A DNA stretch of 64,000 nt. Source: Enterobacter cloacae. Its GTDB lineage: Bacteria; Pseudomonadota; Gammaproteobacteria; Enterobacterales; Enterobacteriaceae. The position numbers were made by a program, and so were the translations under genes. The stretch covers positions 3,038,001 through 3,102,000 of the forward strand of contig NZ_CP056117.1 of NCBI RefSeq assembly GCF_013375935.1, given 5' to 3'. Positions 9,019 through 17,941 of the stretch are shown here, one piece after another; position 1 is the stretch's first letter; each line of letters starts with the position of its first letter. The notes beneath the pieces were generated by a model. It searched no databases and was not told the DNA's origin. It worked only from the letters and a program-made list of their open reading frames with translations.

Positions 9019-9975
9019 TCAGGCCTCCTCCGGGGCCTGGCTGGCTTCCCGCAGCGTGCCCGGCGCATGCCCGATAATCCGCTTAAACGCCCGGCTGAAC
9101 GCCGCCAGAGAGCCGTAACCCAGCCGCAGCGCGACCGCTTCAATCGGCTGATTTTCATGACGAATATACTGAATGGCCAGCCGCATCCTCAGCTCGCTGA
9201 GGTATCTGGCCGGCGTGGTGCCCGTCGCGGCGAGAAAGCGCTCGGCAAATACGGACCGGGAGGTGCCGGCTTCCTTCGCGAGGTCCGCCACGCTCCAGTT
9301 CAGGCCCGGCTGCTGGTGCATTGCGTAAATGGCCCGACTCAGGCGCGGGTCACGCAGCACCTGCACCCATCCGGTGGCGTTGCCGCATCCCGCCTCCACC
9401 CAGCCGCGAACAATCAGCGCGGCGACCACGTCCGCAAGGCGAGCCAGGATCCCCGCGAATCCGGCCTGGCGCGTCATCGATTCGCGCTCCATCGCCGCAA
9501 GCAGCGGGTGGATCTCCGGCCAGGTTGACATCAGCCGGCTCACCATCATGACTTCCGGCATGGCTTTGATCAGAGGCTGCATACCCCCCAGCTCAAAATC
9601 CATACATCCGCTGAAGATGATGGTTTTCTCCTTGTCCGGACACGGATCGCAGGTGATAGCGCAGACCGAACTGCAAAGGGGTTCTCCCGGAAAGGCGCTG
9701 ACCGGGGTGATATCGGCGTGTTCATCCGAGAGCAGGGCGTGGGCGTTGCCGTTTGGGATGAACAGCGCGTCGCCGCCGTTAAGCGGGAACGTCGCGCCGC
9801 TCTCCATACGCAGCAGGGCAGTGCCGTGGCTGACAAAATGAAATTGCGCCTTCCCCGCGGCCTGATGGAAGGCCACGCCAAACGGCGCGCTGGCTTCAAT
9901 CCGTCGATACTTCACGCCCGACAGGCGCATGCCGCGCAGCAGTTCGCTGATCAAATCGGGTGACGTAACGGTCAT
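9019..9975 (-). CDS. AraC-family transcriptional regulator with cupin sensor domain
   Basis: DNA-binding regulator of 318 residues. The N-terminal half is a cupin-like sensor (about 10-185) with a FVSHGTALLRMESG strand region and the cluster CAITCDPCPDKEK, which might bind a metal or sense redox; that role is a guess. The C-terminal half (about 210-310) has two helix-turn-helix motifs, including SVADLAKEAGTSRSVFAERF. It is divergent from the NepI-like exporter across a 115-bp gap, the usual arrangement for a dedicated regulator. Confidence 0.85.
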   Translation of the reverse strand: MTVTSPDLISELLRGMRLSGVKYRRIEASAPFGVAFHQAAGKAQFHFVSHGTALLRMESGATFPLNGGDALFIPNGNAHALLSDEHADITPVSAFPGEPLCSSVCAITCDPCPDKEKTIIFSGCMDFELGGMQPLIKAMPEVMMVSRLMSTWPEIHPLLAAMERESMTRQAGFAGILARLADVVAALIVRGWVEAGCGNATGWVQVLRDPRLSRAIYAMHQQPGLNWSVADLAKEAGTSRSVFAERFLAATGTTPARYLSELRMRLAIQYIRHENQPIEAVALRLGYGSLAAFSRAFKRIIGHAPGTLREASQAPEEA

Positions 9976-10090
9976 GGCATAACTCCGGACGAATAATCAA
10001 TAAGTGGAGATTATATGTCATAGATCGTCCATGCTGAACTCTCTATGCTTTTGCGACATTAGTCACATTTCTATAACGGGAGTACAACAG

Positions 10091-11278
10091 ATGAACTCAT
10101 GTGTCGCGGCGAGAGAGGCCGTAGCGCCGGCAAAACCTGCCTGGCGGGCCGTTTATTCCCTGGGGCTGGGGGTATTTGGATTGATAACGGCAGAGTTTCT
10201 GCCCGCCAGTTTGTTAACGCCGATGGCCGCGAGCCTGGAGGTGAGTGAGGGAATGGCGGGACAGGCCGTTACCGCCACCGCCCTCGTGGCGCTGGTGACC
10301 GGGCTGCTGATTACCCCCGCGACCAAAAGTATCGACCGGCGCTGGGTGCTGATGTTTTTCTCGGTGCTGCAAATCGTCTCCAGCCTGCTGGTGGCCTTTG
10401 CGCCCGGGCTTCACGTTTTGTTGATGGGGCGCCTGCTGCTGGGCATTGCCATCGGGGGATTCTGGGCGATGTCGACCGCGACGGCGATGCGTCTGGTCCC
10501 TGCCGATAAAGTGCCAAAAGCGCTGGCGGTGATCTTCTCCAGCGTTTCGATTGCTACGGTGGTTGCGGCGCCGCTGGGGAGCTATCTCGGCAGCCTGATC
10601 GGCTGGCGTAACGTGTTTATCCTGTGCATTCTGCCGAGCGTGCTGGCGCTGCTGTGGCAGCTCTGGGTCCTGCCGTCCATGAAGCCGGAGAGCAGCGGGA
10701 GCCTGAGTACGCTGTTCCGCGTGCTGCGTCGTCCGGGGATGATTGGCGGAATGCTGGCGACGATCCTTATCTTCAGCGGCCATTTCGCCTTCTTCACCTA
10801 CCTGCGTCCGTTCCTCGAAACGGTGGGGCAGGCGAGCGTGGAAAGCATCTCGCTGATCCTGCTGGGCTTTGGTATTGCCAACTTTATCGGCACCTCGGTT
10901 GCCGGACACCTGCTGGCGCGCAATCTGCGCCTGACGCTGGCGCTGGTCCCGTTCGCCATGGGGATGCTGGCACTCGCTATGGTGGCGTTTGGCCATCTGG
11001 CAATGCTGGACGGACTGCTGGTGGCGATGTGGGGCTTTGCCTTTGGTCTGGTGCCGGTGGGCTGGTCAACGTGGCTTGCTACCACCGTTCCGGATGAAGC
11101 GGAAAGTGCAGGGGGCCTGCTGGTGGCATCAATCCAGTTTGCCATCGGCGCGGGCGCGGCAGGTGGCGGGGCGGTGTTTGACCTTAACGGTGCCAGCGGG
11201 GTCTTTGCCGGAAGCGGTTTCCTGCTGGTCACGGCGATGGTCATTGTGCTTATGGGTGTGAAGGTTAAAGCGGAGTAA
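10091..11278 (+). CDS. MFS exporter, NepI-like
   Basis: Inner-membrane drug:H+ antiporter-type major facilitator of 395 residues with twelve helices. It resembles the purine ribonucleoside exporter NepI in EFLPASLLTPMAASL, GGFWAMSTATAMRLVP and the late VPVGWSTW motif. I chose the ATG at 10091, which has GGGAG 8 nt upstream (10078-10082); a longer open frame reaches back to 10004 but adds a tail atypical of the family. The divergent AraC regulator probably controls it. Substrate is unproven. Confidence 0.8.
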   Translation: MNSCVAAREAVAPAKPAWRAVYSLGLGVFGLITAEFLPASLLTPMAASLEVSEGMAGQAVTATALVALVTGLLITPATKSIDRRWVLMFFSVLQIVSSLLVAFAPGLHVLLMGRLLLGIAIGGFWAMSTATAMRLVPADKVPKALAVIFSSVSIATVVAAPLGSYLGSLIGWRNVFILCILPSVLALLWQLWVLPSMKPESSGSLSTLFRVLRRPGMIGGMLATILIFSGHFAFFTYLRPFLETVGQASVESISLILLGFGIANFIGTSVAGHLLARNLRLTLALVPFAMGMLALAMVAFGHLAMLDGLLVAMWGFAFGLVPVGWSTWLATTVPDEAESAGGLLVASIQFAIGAGAAGGGAVFDLNGASGVFAGSGFLLVTAMVIVLMGVKVKAE

Positions 11279-11283
11279 TACGC

Positions 11284-11314
11284 TGGCCGGGTGGACGCAA
11301 GAGCCCCCCGGCTT
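11284..11314. terminator. Weak convergent hairpin
   Basis: GCCGGG (11286-11291) can pair with CCCGGC (11307-11312) around a 15-nt loop, in the 41-bp gap between converging genes. No T-run is present. Confidence 0.3.
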
Positions 11315-11319
11315 AGATC

Positions 11320-12330
11320 TTATAACCCTTCCTTATCCATCAGTACCGCCAGATCCACCAGGCGATTTGAGAATCCCCACTCGTTGTCATACCAGGAAAG
11401 GATTTTCACCATGTTCCCGCCAATAACCAGCGTGGAAAGCCCGTCGATGATGGAAGAGCGCGGGTCGCCCTGATAGTCGCTGGAGACCAGCGGTTCATCG
11501 CTGTAGCCCAGAATGCCCTTCAGCGGTCCGCTGGCGGCTGCCTGACGGAACGCGTCATTGACCTCTTCGGCGGTCACATCGCGGCTCAGCGTTACGGTCA
11601 GGTCGACAATCGATACCACCGGAACCGGCACGCGCAGGGAGTACCCGGTCAGCTTACCGTCGAGGGAGGGGATCACTTTCCCCAGCGCTTTCGCCGCGCC
11701 GCTGGAGTAAGGCACAATCGACAGCGCCGCCGCGCGTGCGCCGCGCAGATCTTTCTCGGGCTGGTCGTGCAGTGCCTGGCTGTTGGTGTACGCATGGGTG
11801 GTGTTCATCAGCCCGTGCTCAATACCAAACTGCTGGTGCAGCACCTGCGCGGCCGGCGCCAGTCCGTTAGTGGTGCAACTCCCGTTGCTGACCACGAAGT
11901 GCTGTGCCGGATCGTACAGCCCGTCGTTCACGCCCATCACTACCGTCAGGTCATCGTTTTTGCCCGGCGCGGAAATGATGACGCGTTTCGCGCCGCCGCT
12001 CGAGATATGCACCGCCGCTTTTTCTCGCTCGGTAAAGAATCCGGTGGCTTCGATTACTACTTCGACGCCCGCGTCTTTCCAGCGGATGTTGGCCGGATCG
12101 CGTTCGCTAAATACGGTGATGCGCTGGCCGTCCACCTGGAGCGCGCCGTCCGCCGCTTCAACCGGCACCGGAAGCGTGCCCAGCAGTGAGTCATATTTCA
12201 GCAGATGGGCGAGGGTTTTACTGTCCGTCAGATCGTTAATGGCCACAATCTGAAGGTCAGGGTTGCCCAGCGCCGCGCGCAGGACGTTACGTCCGATACG
12301 GCCGAAACCGTTAATACCGACCTTAACCAT
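11320..12330 (-). CDS. Type I glyceraldehyde-3-phosphate dehydrogenase paralogue
   Basis: NAD-dependent phosphorylating dehydrogenase fold of 336 residues. The Rossmann motif VGINGFGRIGR is at 4-14, Asp33 in INDLTD favours NAD, the catalytic Cys152 is in SNGSCTTNGLAP and the base His179 in THAYT. The usual second cysteine of the active-site helix (SCTTNCLAP) is glycine here. The ATG at 12330 has AGGAG 6 nt upstream; the longer frame to 12363 is unlikely. It diverges from housekeeping GapA and follows a GlxA-type regulator by 78 bp, so it is probably a conditional or accessory isozyme. Confidence 0.88.
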   Translation of the reverse strand: MVKVGINGFGRIGRNVLRAALGNPDLQIVAINDLTDSKTLAHLLKYDSLLGTLPVPVEAADGALQVDGQRITVFSERDPANIRWKDAGVEVVIEATGFFTEREKAAVHISSGGAKRVIISAPGKNDDLTVVMGVNDGLYDPAQHFVVSNGSCTTNGLAPAAQVLHQQFGIEHGLMNTTHAYTNSQALHDQPEKDLRGARAAALSIVPYSSGAAKALGKVIPSLDGKLTGYSLRVPVPVVSIVDLTVTLSRDVTAEEVNDAFRQAAASGPLKGILGYSDEPLVSSDYQGDPRSSIIDGLSTLVIGGNMVKILSWYDNEWGFSNRLVDLAVLMDKEGL

Positions 12331-12408
12331 GATGCACTCCTTATCTGTGTTGTCTGGAGTCACTGTAGGCGTCGGTCAGGATGGCGTAAATGACAAAAAA
12401 GGATCACA

Positions 12409-13389
12409 TTACGCCATTTTGCGACAGTGGAAGCGCTGGCGGTATTCTCCCGGCGTCAGGTGGAGCTGCTTTTCAAAAACGCGGCGCAGGTTAATGCTGG
12501 TACCAAATCCGCTTTTTTCGGCAATGGCTTCAAGTGAATCGTGGGTCTGTTCAAGAAGCTGTCGGGCGGCGGCCAGGCGAGCCTCCGTGACGTAGCGGGC
12601 GGGAGGCACGCCGGCGTCACGGGTAAACACGCGGGTGAAATTGCGTGGACTCATCGCCACCCGTTCTGCCAGCTTTTCGACGCACAAATCGGCGGTGAGG
12701 TGCTGCAGGATCCAGCTTTGCAGCTCGCTGACGGGGCCGGCTGCGGCGGACTGCTCCAGGCTATAGCGGCTGAACTGGAGCTGACCGCCGGGACGTCTCA
12801 GGTACATCACCATGTCCTGCGCCACGTTGCGTGCCAGGGTAAAGCCGTAATCGTCCTCCACCAGCGCCAGGGTAAGGTCAAAACCGGAGCTGACGCCGCC
12901 GGAGGTCCAGACGGAACCATCCTGAATATAGAGCGGGCCGCCCACGACGTTAACCGCAGGATAGAGGGTTTGCAGCGTCTCCAGAAGACGCCAGTGGGTG
13001 GTTGCCCGCCGCCCGTCGAGCAGCCCCGCCTGTGCCAGCAGCAGGGCGCCGCCGCATATGGAGGCAACGCGTCGCGCATGCGGTGCGGCAAGGTGCAGCC
13101 AGTCCACGACGGCGGTGCTCTCCTGCTCATTCATGCCGCGTCCGGTAATGATGATGGTGTCCAGCGGCTCGCGCGGATCCAGCTCCGGCAGGCGGTAGTC
13201 CGCCAGCAGGTTTAATCCGGACTGGCCGTGGATCACCTGATGCGGCTGCGTGGTGGCAATAATGATGCGATAGCGGGGCTGCGCAAGGCCGTCCGGGTGC
13301 AGCCGGTTGGCCTGCATCAGAATGTCTGCGATACCGGCGGCTTCGAACAGCATGCCGCCGTCAGGGACGATAATCAGGATCTTCTTCAT
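12409..13389 (-). CDS. GlxA-family regulator (DJ-1/PfpI domain plus AraC helix-turn-helix)
   Basis: Transcription factor of 326 residues. An N-terminal DJ-1/PfpI-like sensor domain (about 1-185) has the nucleophile-elbow-like SICGGALLLAQAG and RATTHW motifs. A C-terminal AraC-type domain follows (about 225-322, with AERVAMSPRNFTRVFTRD). The ATG at 13389 gives the canonical KKILIIVPDGG start; an upstream GTG at 13446 is possible but off-family. It reads toward the GAPDH gene and probably controls it. Confidence 0.85.
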   Translation of the reverse strand: MKKILIIVPDGGMLFEAAGIADILMQANRLHPDGLAQPRYRIIIATTQPHQVIHGQSGLNLLADYRLPELDPREPLDTIIITGRGMNEQESTAVVDWLHLAAPHARRVASICGGALLLAQAGLLDGRRATTHWRLLETLQTLYPAVNVVGGPLYIQDGSVWTSGGVSSGFDLTLALVEDDYGFTLARNVAQDMVMYLRRPGGQLQFSRYSLEQSAAAGPVSELQSWILQHLTADLCVEKLAERVAMSPRNFTRVFTRDAGVPPARYVTEARLAAARQLLEQTHDSLEAIAEKSGFGTSINLRRVFEKQLHLTPGEYRQRFHCRKMA

Positions 13390-14289
13390 GTCCTGAAAAG
13401 TACCTTTATTACGATATAAGTCAAGAAGAGGGACGTTGACCGGCACAGATCACGGTTATGCCAACCGTCCGATGCGGGCAACGGTGCATCTGGTGATGCT
13501 TAATTACCCTGTTCTACCGCCCGTCCTGAGATTTATGGCCGGAGAAAGCAAAGAACTCATAACAAATTTTCATCAGGTTAGTAATAAGTCGTCGCAGTGG
13601 CGGACGGGAAGCAATAGTGTAGTGACGGTAAAATACCAAATGAAGGTTGCCAGGAGAAAGTAGCGTCTTTATTCGCTACCTGGGCGGGTAGGCAATATTT
13701 CAAACAACGCTTTGGCAAATAAAGTTGTAGCCAGGCTTAATTGTATATATAGCCTTGAAGGGACGAAATTACGCTCAGAAGGAGTAAAACATAAAGTTAA
13801 TTTGCGTCGTGAAATTAATTTTTTTCATCCTTAGTGAGTTTTGTCGATGTGCTATCAGCACAGCAAATAATTCCTGTGAGATATATTCATGTGCTACTGA
13901 AAAATTCTCCGTTCTACTAATTATGGTAGTGGCGAAAATAGTGGTGTTACGTTAGTGATAATGGTTCTCTTTTGTCTTTTTTGGTTTCTAAATCAGTTAA
14001 TTGCGTAATTTCTGTATTTTTCAGATTAATCTCAGGGTCGGGTGGGGGCTTCACTAAGCAGTAGTAGCGAAAAAGGAAATATTGAAAAGGTGACAAGCTC
14101 ATGTAAACTTGTTTACCGTTTGTCAAAATATGTCAGGAATACGCTGGGCCTTATTCTCGAGGGCTCGTGCGGTAGCTATGCCCGAATAATAGTAACGCCC
14201 CGAAAATATCCTGACTATTTTTAACGGTAGCACCTAAGTTAAATTTTATCCCCTCTCTTCATCCTCTAAATATCGCTACGGAAAAGCAT
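13390..14289. other. AT-rich intergenic leader of the T6SS locus
   Basis: About 900 bp with no supportable gene. Base composition drops well below the flanks and several A/T tracts occur, as in H-NS-bound leaders of acquired loci. Short open frames at 13436-13663 and 14042-14224 have no ribosome site or protein-like composition. No convincing sigma-54 site was seen. Confidence 0.6.
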
Positions 14290-14784
14290 ATGAAACTGCG
14301 CGTATTGTTATCACTTCTGTTTGTTATGGCGGTGGCGGGCTGTAAGGCGCCGCAGAAACCAGCGATCACCGACGATACGATCGTCACCAGCCAGGTTAAC
14401 GGCGTCACGCTGACGCACCGTCATGCCGTTACCCCTCCGGCGGAGTTCACCCAGGTGAATGAACCGTACCGTGCCATGTATCCGGCGTCCCTGATGAGCC
14501 GCCCTGATTACGGCGGAAAAGTGATCCGTACCCTGGAAACCGGCAAAACCTATGTTGTGCTGGGTCAGGTTGAACATTTCTGGATGGCGCTGGCCGATGA
14601 AGGGAATGAACAGCTGATTGGTTACGTGCCGATGCGTGCCGTAATCAAGGCTGACCAGTACGAGGCCACCGTGCGTAAACAGGCACTGCGTCCTAAAGCG
14701 CGGAAAAAAGCCACCTGTGTTGACGTCGATGGCAACAGCAAAGCCTGCAAAGACAGCGCGAACGGTACGTGGATCCTGAACTAA
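14290..14784 (+). CDS. SH3-domain lipoprotein at head of T6SS operon
   Basis: Predicted outer-membrane or periplasmic lipoprotein of 164 residues. The lipobox is AVAGC (Cys18). A bacterial SH3-like segment (about 80-120) contains TGKTYVVLGQVEHFWMALAD and GYVPMRAV, typical of peptidoglycan- or protein-binding SH3 folds. Two cysteines near the end (CVDVDGNSKAC) may form a disulphide. It is first in the operon, 23 bp before tssJ, and may help anchor the membrane complex. I cannot assign a standard tag name. Confidence 0.75.
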   Translation: MKLRVLLSLLFVMAVAGCKAPQKPAITDDTIVTSQVNGVTLTHRHAVTPPAEFTQVNEPYRAMYPASLMSRPDYGGKVIRTLETGKTYVVLGQVEHFWMALADEGNEQLIGYVPMRAVIKADQYEATVRKQALRPKARKKATCVDVDGNSKACKDSANGTWILN

Positions 14785-14807
14785 ACGGGTTTCAAGAGCG
14801 TATTTTT

Positions 14808-15311
14808 ATGAATAATAAAAAATTACATCTGATGTGGTTCGCTTTTCTGGCGGTGATTTTCGCTCAGATCGGTGGTTGTACGTCGTCTTCACACAGCGAC
14901 CCCTCCCGCTACAATCTGCAGTTTCAGGCTCATCCTCAAATCAATGATTCTGCGCCGCTTAAGGTCAGAGTGTTGCTGCTGAAATCCGATGCGGATTTCA
15001 TGTCCAGCGACTTCTATTCCCTGCAGAACAACGCGTCAGCCACACTTGGCGCGAATCTGCTGAACAGCGATGTATTCTTCCTGATGCCGGGCCAGCTTTC
15101 GAAAACCCTGAGCGGACAAAGCTCACCGGAAGCGCGCTATATCGGCGTGATGGCGGAATATCAGGCGCTGGACGGAAAAAAATGGCGCGTCTCACTCCCT
15201 TTGCCTGTTCCCGGCGAAAACGCGATTTACCAGTTCTGGAAATGGTCCGCAGATGAACTTCAGGCCAGCGTCTTTCTTGACGTAAATGGAATCCGGGTCA
15301 TCAGCCAGTAA
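14808..15311 (+). CDS. tssJ: T6SS outer-membrane lipoprotein TssJ
   Basis: Lipoprotein that tethers TssM to the outer membrane. The ATG at 14808 gives a signal peptide with lipobox QIGGC (Cys24). The body is the transthyretin-like TssJ fold, with LKVRVLLLKSDADFMSSDF and a late VFLDVNGIRVI strand. The 167-residue length is typical. Its position directly before tssK-tssL-tssM matches the family order. Confidence 0.9.
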   Translation: MNNKKLHLMWFAFLAVIFAQIGGCTSSSHSDPSRYNLQFQAHPQINDSAPLKVRVLLLKSDADFMSSDFYSLQNNASATLGANLLNSDVFFLMPGQLSKTLSGQSSPEARYIGVMAEYQALDGKKWRVSLPLPVPGENAIYQFWKWSADELQASVFLDVNGIRVISQ

Positions 15312-15339
15312 CGGCCTACATAACAGGAAAGAGATCATC

Positions 15340-16683
15340 ATGACGAAAGCAGAAAAGGTCGTCTGGACCGAAGGTATGTTCCTGCGTCCGCACCATTTTC
15401 AGCGGGCAGAAAGTTACCTGCTCAACCACGTTCGTGAATGGGGGGCATTGCAGCGATCGTATCTCTGGGGCTTTCTCGACCTTGAGCTGGACGAGGCGAT
15501 GCTGCGTCAGGGCTGCATCGCCCTGAGCTACTGCAGCGGCCTGCTGCCTGACGGCACGTTTTTCCAGGTTCGCAGCGATCGTAACGGTCCGGCTCCGCTC
15601 AGGATCCCGGATAATCTTACCAATGAAAAGGTGGTGCTTGCGCTGCCGGTTCGTCGCGGCGGCCGCGAAGAGGTGATCTTCAGCGAGGAGCAGGCTTCAC
15701 TGGCGCGTTTTATTACCTTTGAACAAGAGGTGGAAGACGATAACGCCATGGCGGTGGGGGAGGCGACGGTCCAGTTTGGCCGTCTGCGCCTGACGCTGAT
15801 GCTGGAGAAAGATCTGACGGCAGAGTGGACCGCCATCGGCGTGGCGTTCGTGACCGAAAAACGCAACGACAACCTCGTGCGGCTCGATAACAGCTACATC
15901 CCGCCGATGCTGAACGCCAATAACAGCCCCCAGCTGTACGGCATGATCAACGATCTGCACGGTTTGCTGGTCCAGCGTAGCCAGCAGATTGGGGGGCGCC
16001 TGCGCCAGCCGGGCCGTTTTAACACCTCTGAGATGATAGAATTTACGCTGCTTTCGCTGATCAACCGTCATCTGGGAGACGTGTCGCATCTTAAAACGCT
16101 GCCGCTGCTTCATCCGGAAGCACTCTGGCGCAGCTGGCTGCCATTTGCGACGGAGCTCGCCACCTGGACACCGCAGCGCACCGCCGAAAGCGTTCTGCCG
16201 GTATACGATCATGACGATCTTGCCGTCTGCTTCAGCAAGCTGATGCTGATGCTGCGCCAGGGACTGTCGCTGGTGATGGAAGACCACGCCATTCAGCTGC
16301 CGCTGCACGAGCGTTCCCACGGGCTGAATATCGCCACCGTGCCGGAAACCAGCATGGTACGGGAGTTTGGCTTCGTGCTGGCGGTCAAAGCCAACGTGCC
16401 TGGCGAACACCTGCAAACCCATTTCCCTGCCCAGATGAAGGTAGCGCCGGTCTCGAAAATTCGCGATCTGGTACAGCTCCAGCTGCCGGGCATTATGCTC
16501 CGCGCAATGCCCGTTGCCCCGCCGCAGATCCCGTGGCATGCGGGCTACAGCTATTTTGAGCTGGAGAGGGGCAGCGAGCTGTGGCACGAGATGGACAAGT
16601 CCGGCGCATTCGCTCTGCATCTTGCAGGGGAATTCCCGGGTCTCGATATGGAGTTCTGGGCCATCCGTAGCCCGACAGAATAA
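15340..16683 (+). CDS. tssK: T6SS baseplate protein TssK
   Basis: Trimeric baseplate connector that links the phage-like wedge to TssL/TssM. The ATG at 15340 follows AGGAAAGAG. The hallmark VWTEGMFLRPHHFQRAE opens the protein. The shoulder domain and C-terminal head follow in 447 residues, the standard length. It lies 28 bp after tssJ and 17 bp before tssL. Confidence 0.96.
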   Translation: MTKAEKVVWTEGMFLRPHHFQRAESYLLNHVREWGALQRSYLWGFLDLELDEAMLRQGCIALSYCSGLLPDGTFFQVRSDRNGPAPLRIPDNLTNEKVVLALPVRRGGREEVIFSEEQASLARFITFEQEVEDDNAMAVGEATVQFGRLRLTLMLEKDLTAEWTAIGVAFVTEKRNDNLVRLDNSYIPPMLNANNSPQLYGMINDLHGLLVQRSQQIGGRLRQPGRFNTSEMIEFTLLSLINRHLGDVSHLKTLPLLHPEALWRSWLPFATELATWTPQRTAESVLPVYDHDDLAVCFSKLMLMLRQGLSLVMEDHAIQLPLHERSHGLNIATVPETSMVREFGFVLAVKANVPGEHLQTHFPAQMKVAPVSKIRDLVQLQLPGIMLRAMPVAPPQIPWHAGYSYFELERGSELWHEMDKSGAFALHLAGEFPGLDMEFWAIRSPTE

Positions 16684-16700
16684 TAAAGCGAGCGCTTAAT

Positions 16701-17939
16701 ATGCAGGAACGACAGGATACCGGCAGTGATGCCGTGTTTACCGGAGCCAGTGGCAATAATCAGCTGGTGGCGGCCGCCAATCCGCTGCTCAACGCGATTC
16801 CGCAAATCCGTCATTCGGTTTCCCACGACGACCAGGTTGGGCTACGCCAGCGCCTGATTGATGAGATTCGCCGTTTCGAAGTGCGGTGCCAGCAGGCGGG
16901 GTTGCCCTATGAGGTGATCGTCGGCGCGCGCTATTGCCTCTGTACGGCGCTGGATGAAGCGGCCGCCCTGACGCCATGGGGCAGCAGCGGCGTCTGGTCA
17001 AGCAATGGCCTGCTGGTAACGTTTCATAACGAAACCTGGGGCGGCGAGAAGTTCTTCCAGCTGCTGGCGCGCCTGTCGCAAAACCCGCGCGAGCACATTC
17101 TGCTGCTGGAGATGATCAACTACTGTCTGCTGCTTGGCTTTGAAGGGCGCTACCGCGTGCTGGACAATGGCCGCACCCAGCTAGAAACCATCAAACAGCG
17201 CCTGTGGCAGATGATCCGTGGCGTGCGCGGCAGCTACCCGCCGCCGCTTTCGCCCCACCCGGAAGATCGTCCGGTGCTGCGTAAGCTCTGGCGTCCGATG
17301 ATCCCCCTGTGGGCGTGCGTGGCGCTGGTCGGCTTTATCGCCTGCCTGTTCTATATCGTTCTCAACTGGCGTCTGGGTGATAACACCAGCCCGGTGCTGG
17401 CGAAGATTTACCAGTCTCAGCTGCCTGAAACCACCATCCAGCAGCCCGCGCGCCAGCTTCCGGCGGTGCTGAACCTGCGTGGTTTCCTGAAGCCGGAAAT
17501 TGAAGCCGGCCTGGTGGCCGTTAAGGATGAGGCGGACCGCAGCGTGGTGATCCTCAAAGGAGACGGACTGTTTGCCTCTGCCTCAACGGTGGTACGCGAT
17601 CGCTATGAGCCGGTGATTGACCGCATCGCCCAGGCGATGAATAACGTCAGCGGCAAGATTCTGGTGGTGGGCTACAGCGACAACGTGCCGATCCGCAGCG
17701 CTCGCTTCGCCTCCAACTATGAACTCTCGCTTGAGCGCGCCCGCTCGGTGCAAAAACAGCTGCAGGGCAGCCTCTCGCAGCCAGAACGCGTGAAAGCCGA
17801 AGGGCGAGGCGAGATCAACCCGGTAGCGCCAAACACTACGCCTGAAAATCGCGCCCGTAACCGCCGCGTAGAGATCACTCTGCTGGTGTCGCCTGAAAAT
17901 ACGCAGGCCGAGCTGAACGGATTGCCGCAAGGAAACTAA
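16701..17939 (+). CDS. tssL: T6SS inner-membrane protein TssL with OmpA-like domain
   Basis: DotU/IcmH-like protein of 412 residues. The cytoplasmic helical domain (about 20-185, with CLCTALDEAAALTPWG) is followed by one membrane helix (about 202-221) and a C-terminal OmpA-like peptidoglycan-binding domain (about 285-400, with GYSDNVPI and NYELSLERARSV). This is an extended TssL that carries its own murein anchor, so no separate TagL is needed. Two bases separate it from tssM. Confidence 0.95.
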   Translation: MQERQDTGSDAVFTGASGNNQLVAAANPLLNAIPQIRHSVSHDDQVGLRQRLIDEIRRFEVRCQQAGLPYEVIVGARYCLCTALDEAAALTPWGSSGVWSSNGLLVTFHNETWGGEKFFQLLARLSQNPREHILLLEMINYCLLLGFEGRYRVLDNGRTQLETIKQRLWQMIRGVRGSYPPPLSPHPEDRPVLRKLWRPMIPLWACVALVGFIACLFYIVLNWRLGDNTSPVLAKIYQSQLPETTIQQPARQLPAVLNLRGFLKPEIEAGLVAVKDEADRSVVILKGDGLFASASTVVRDRYEPVIDRIAQAMNNVSGKILVVGYSDNVPIRSARFASNYELSLERARSVQKQLQGSLSQPERVKAEGRGEINPVAPNTTPENRARNRRVEITLLVSPENTQAELNGLPQGN

Positions 17940-17941
17940 GG

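Noticed and set aside
13436..13663. Open frame of 75 codons before the T6SS
   Set aside because: No ribosome site, odd composition, spans the likely promoter of the GlxA-type regulator; no homologue recognised.
13705..13730. Possible sigma-54 promoter (TTGGCA ... TTGTA) before the T6SS
   Set aside because: The GG and GC elements are not at the required 10-nt spacing and the GC is missing.
14042..14224. Open frame of 60 codons in the T6SS leader
   Set aside because: No ribosome-binding site and random-looking composition; treated as intergenic.
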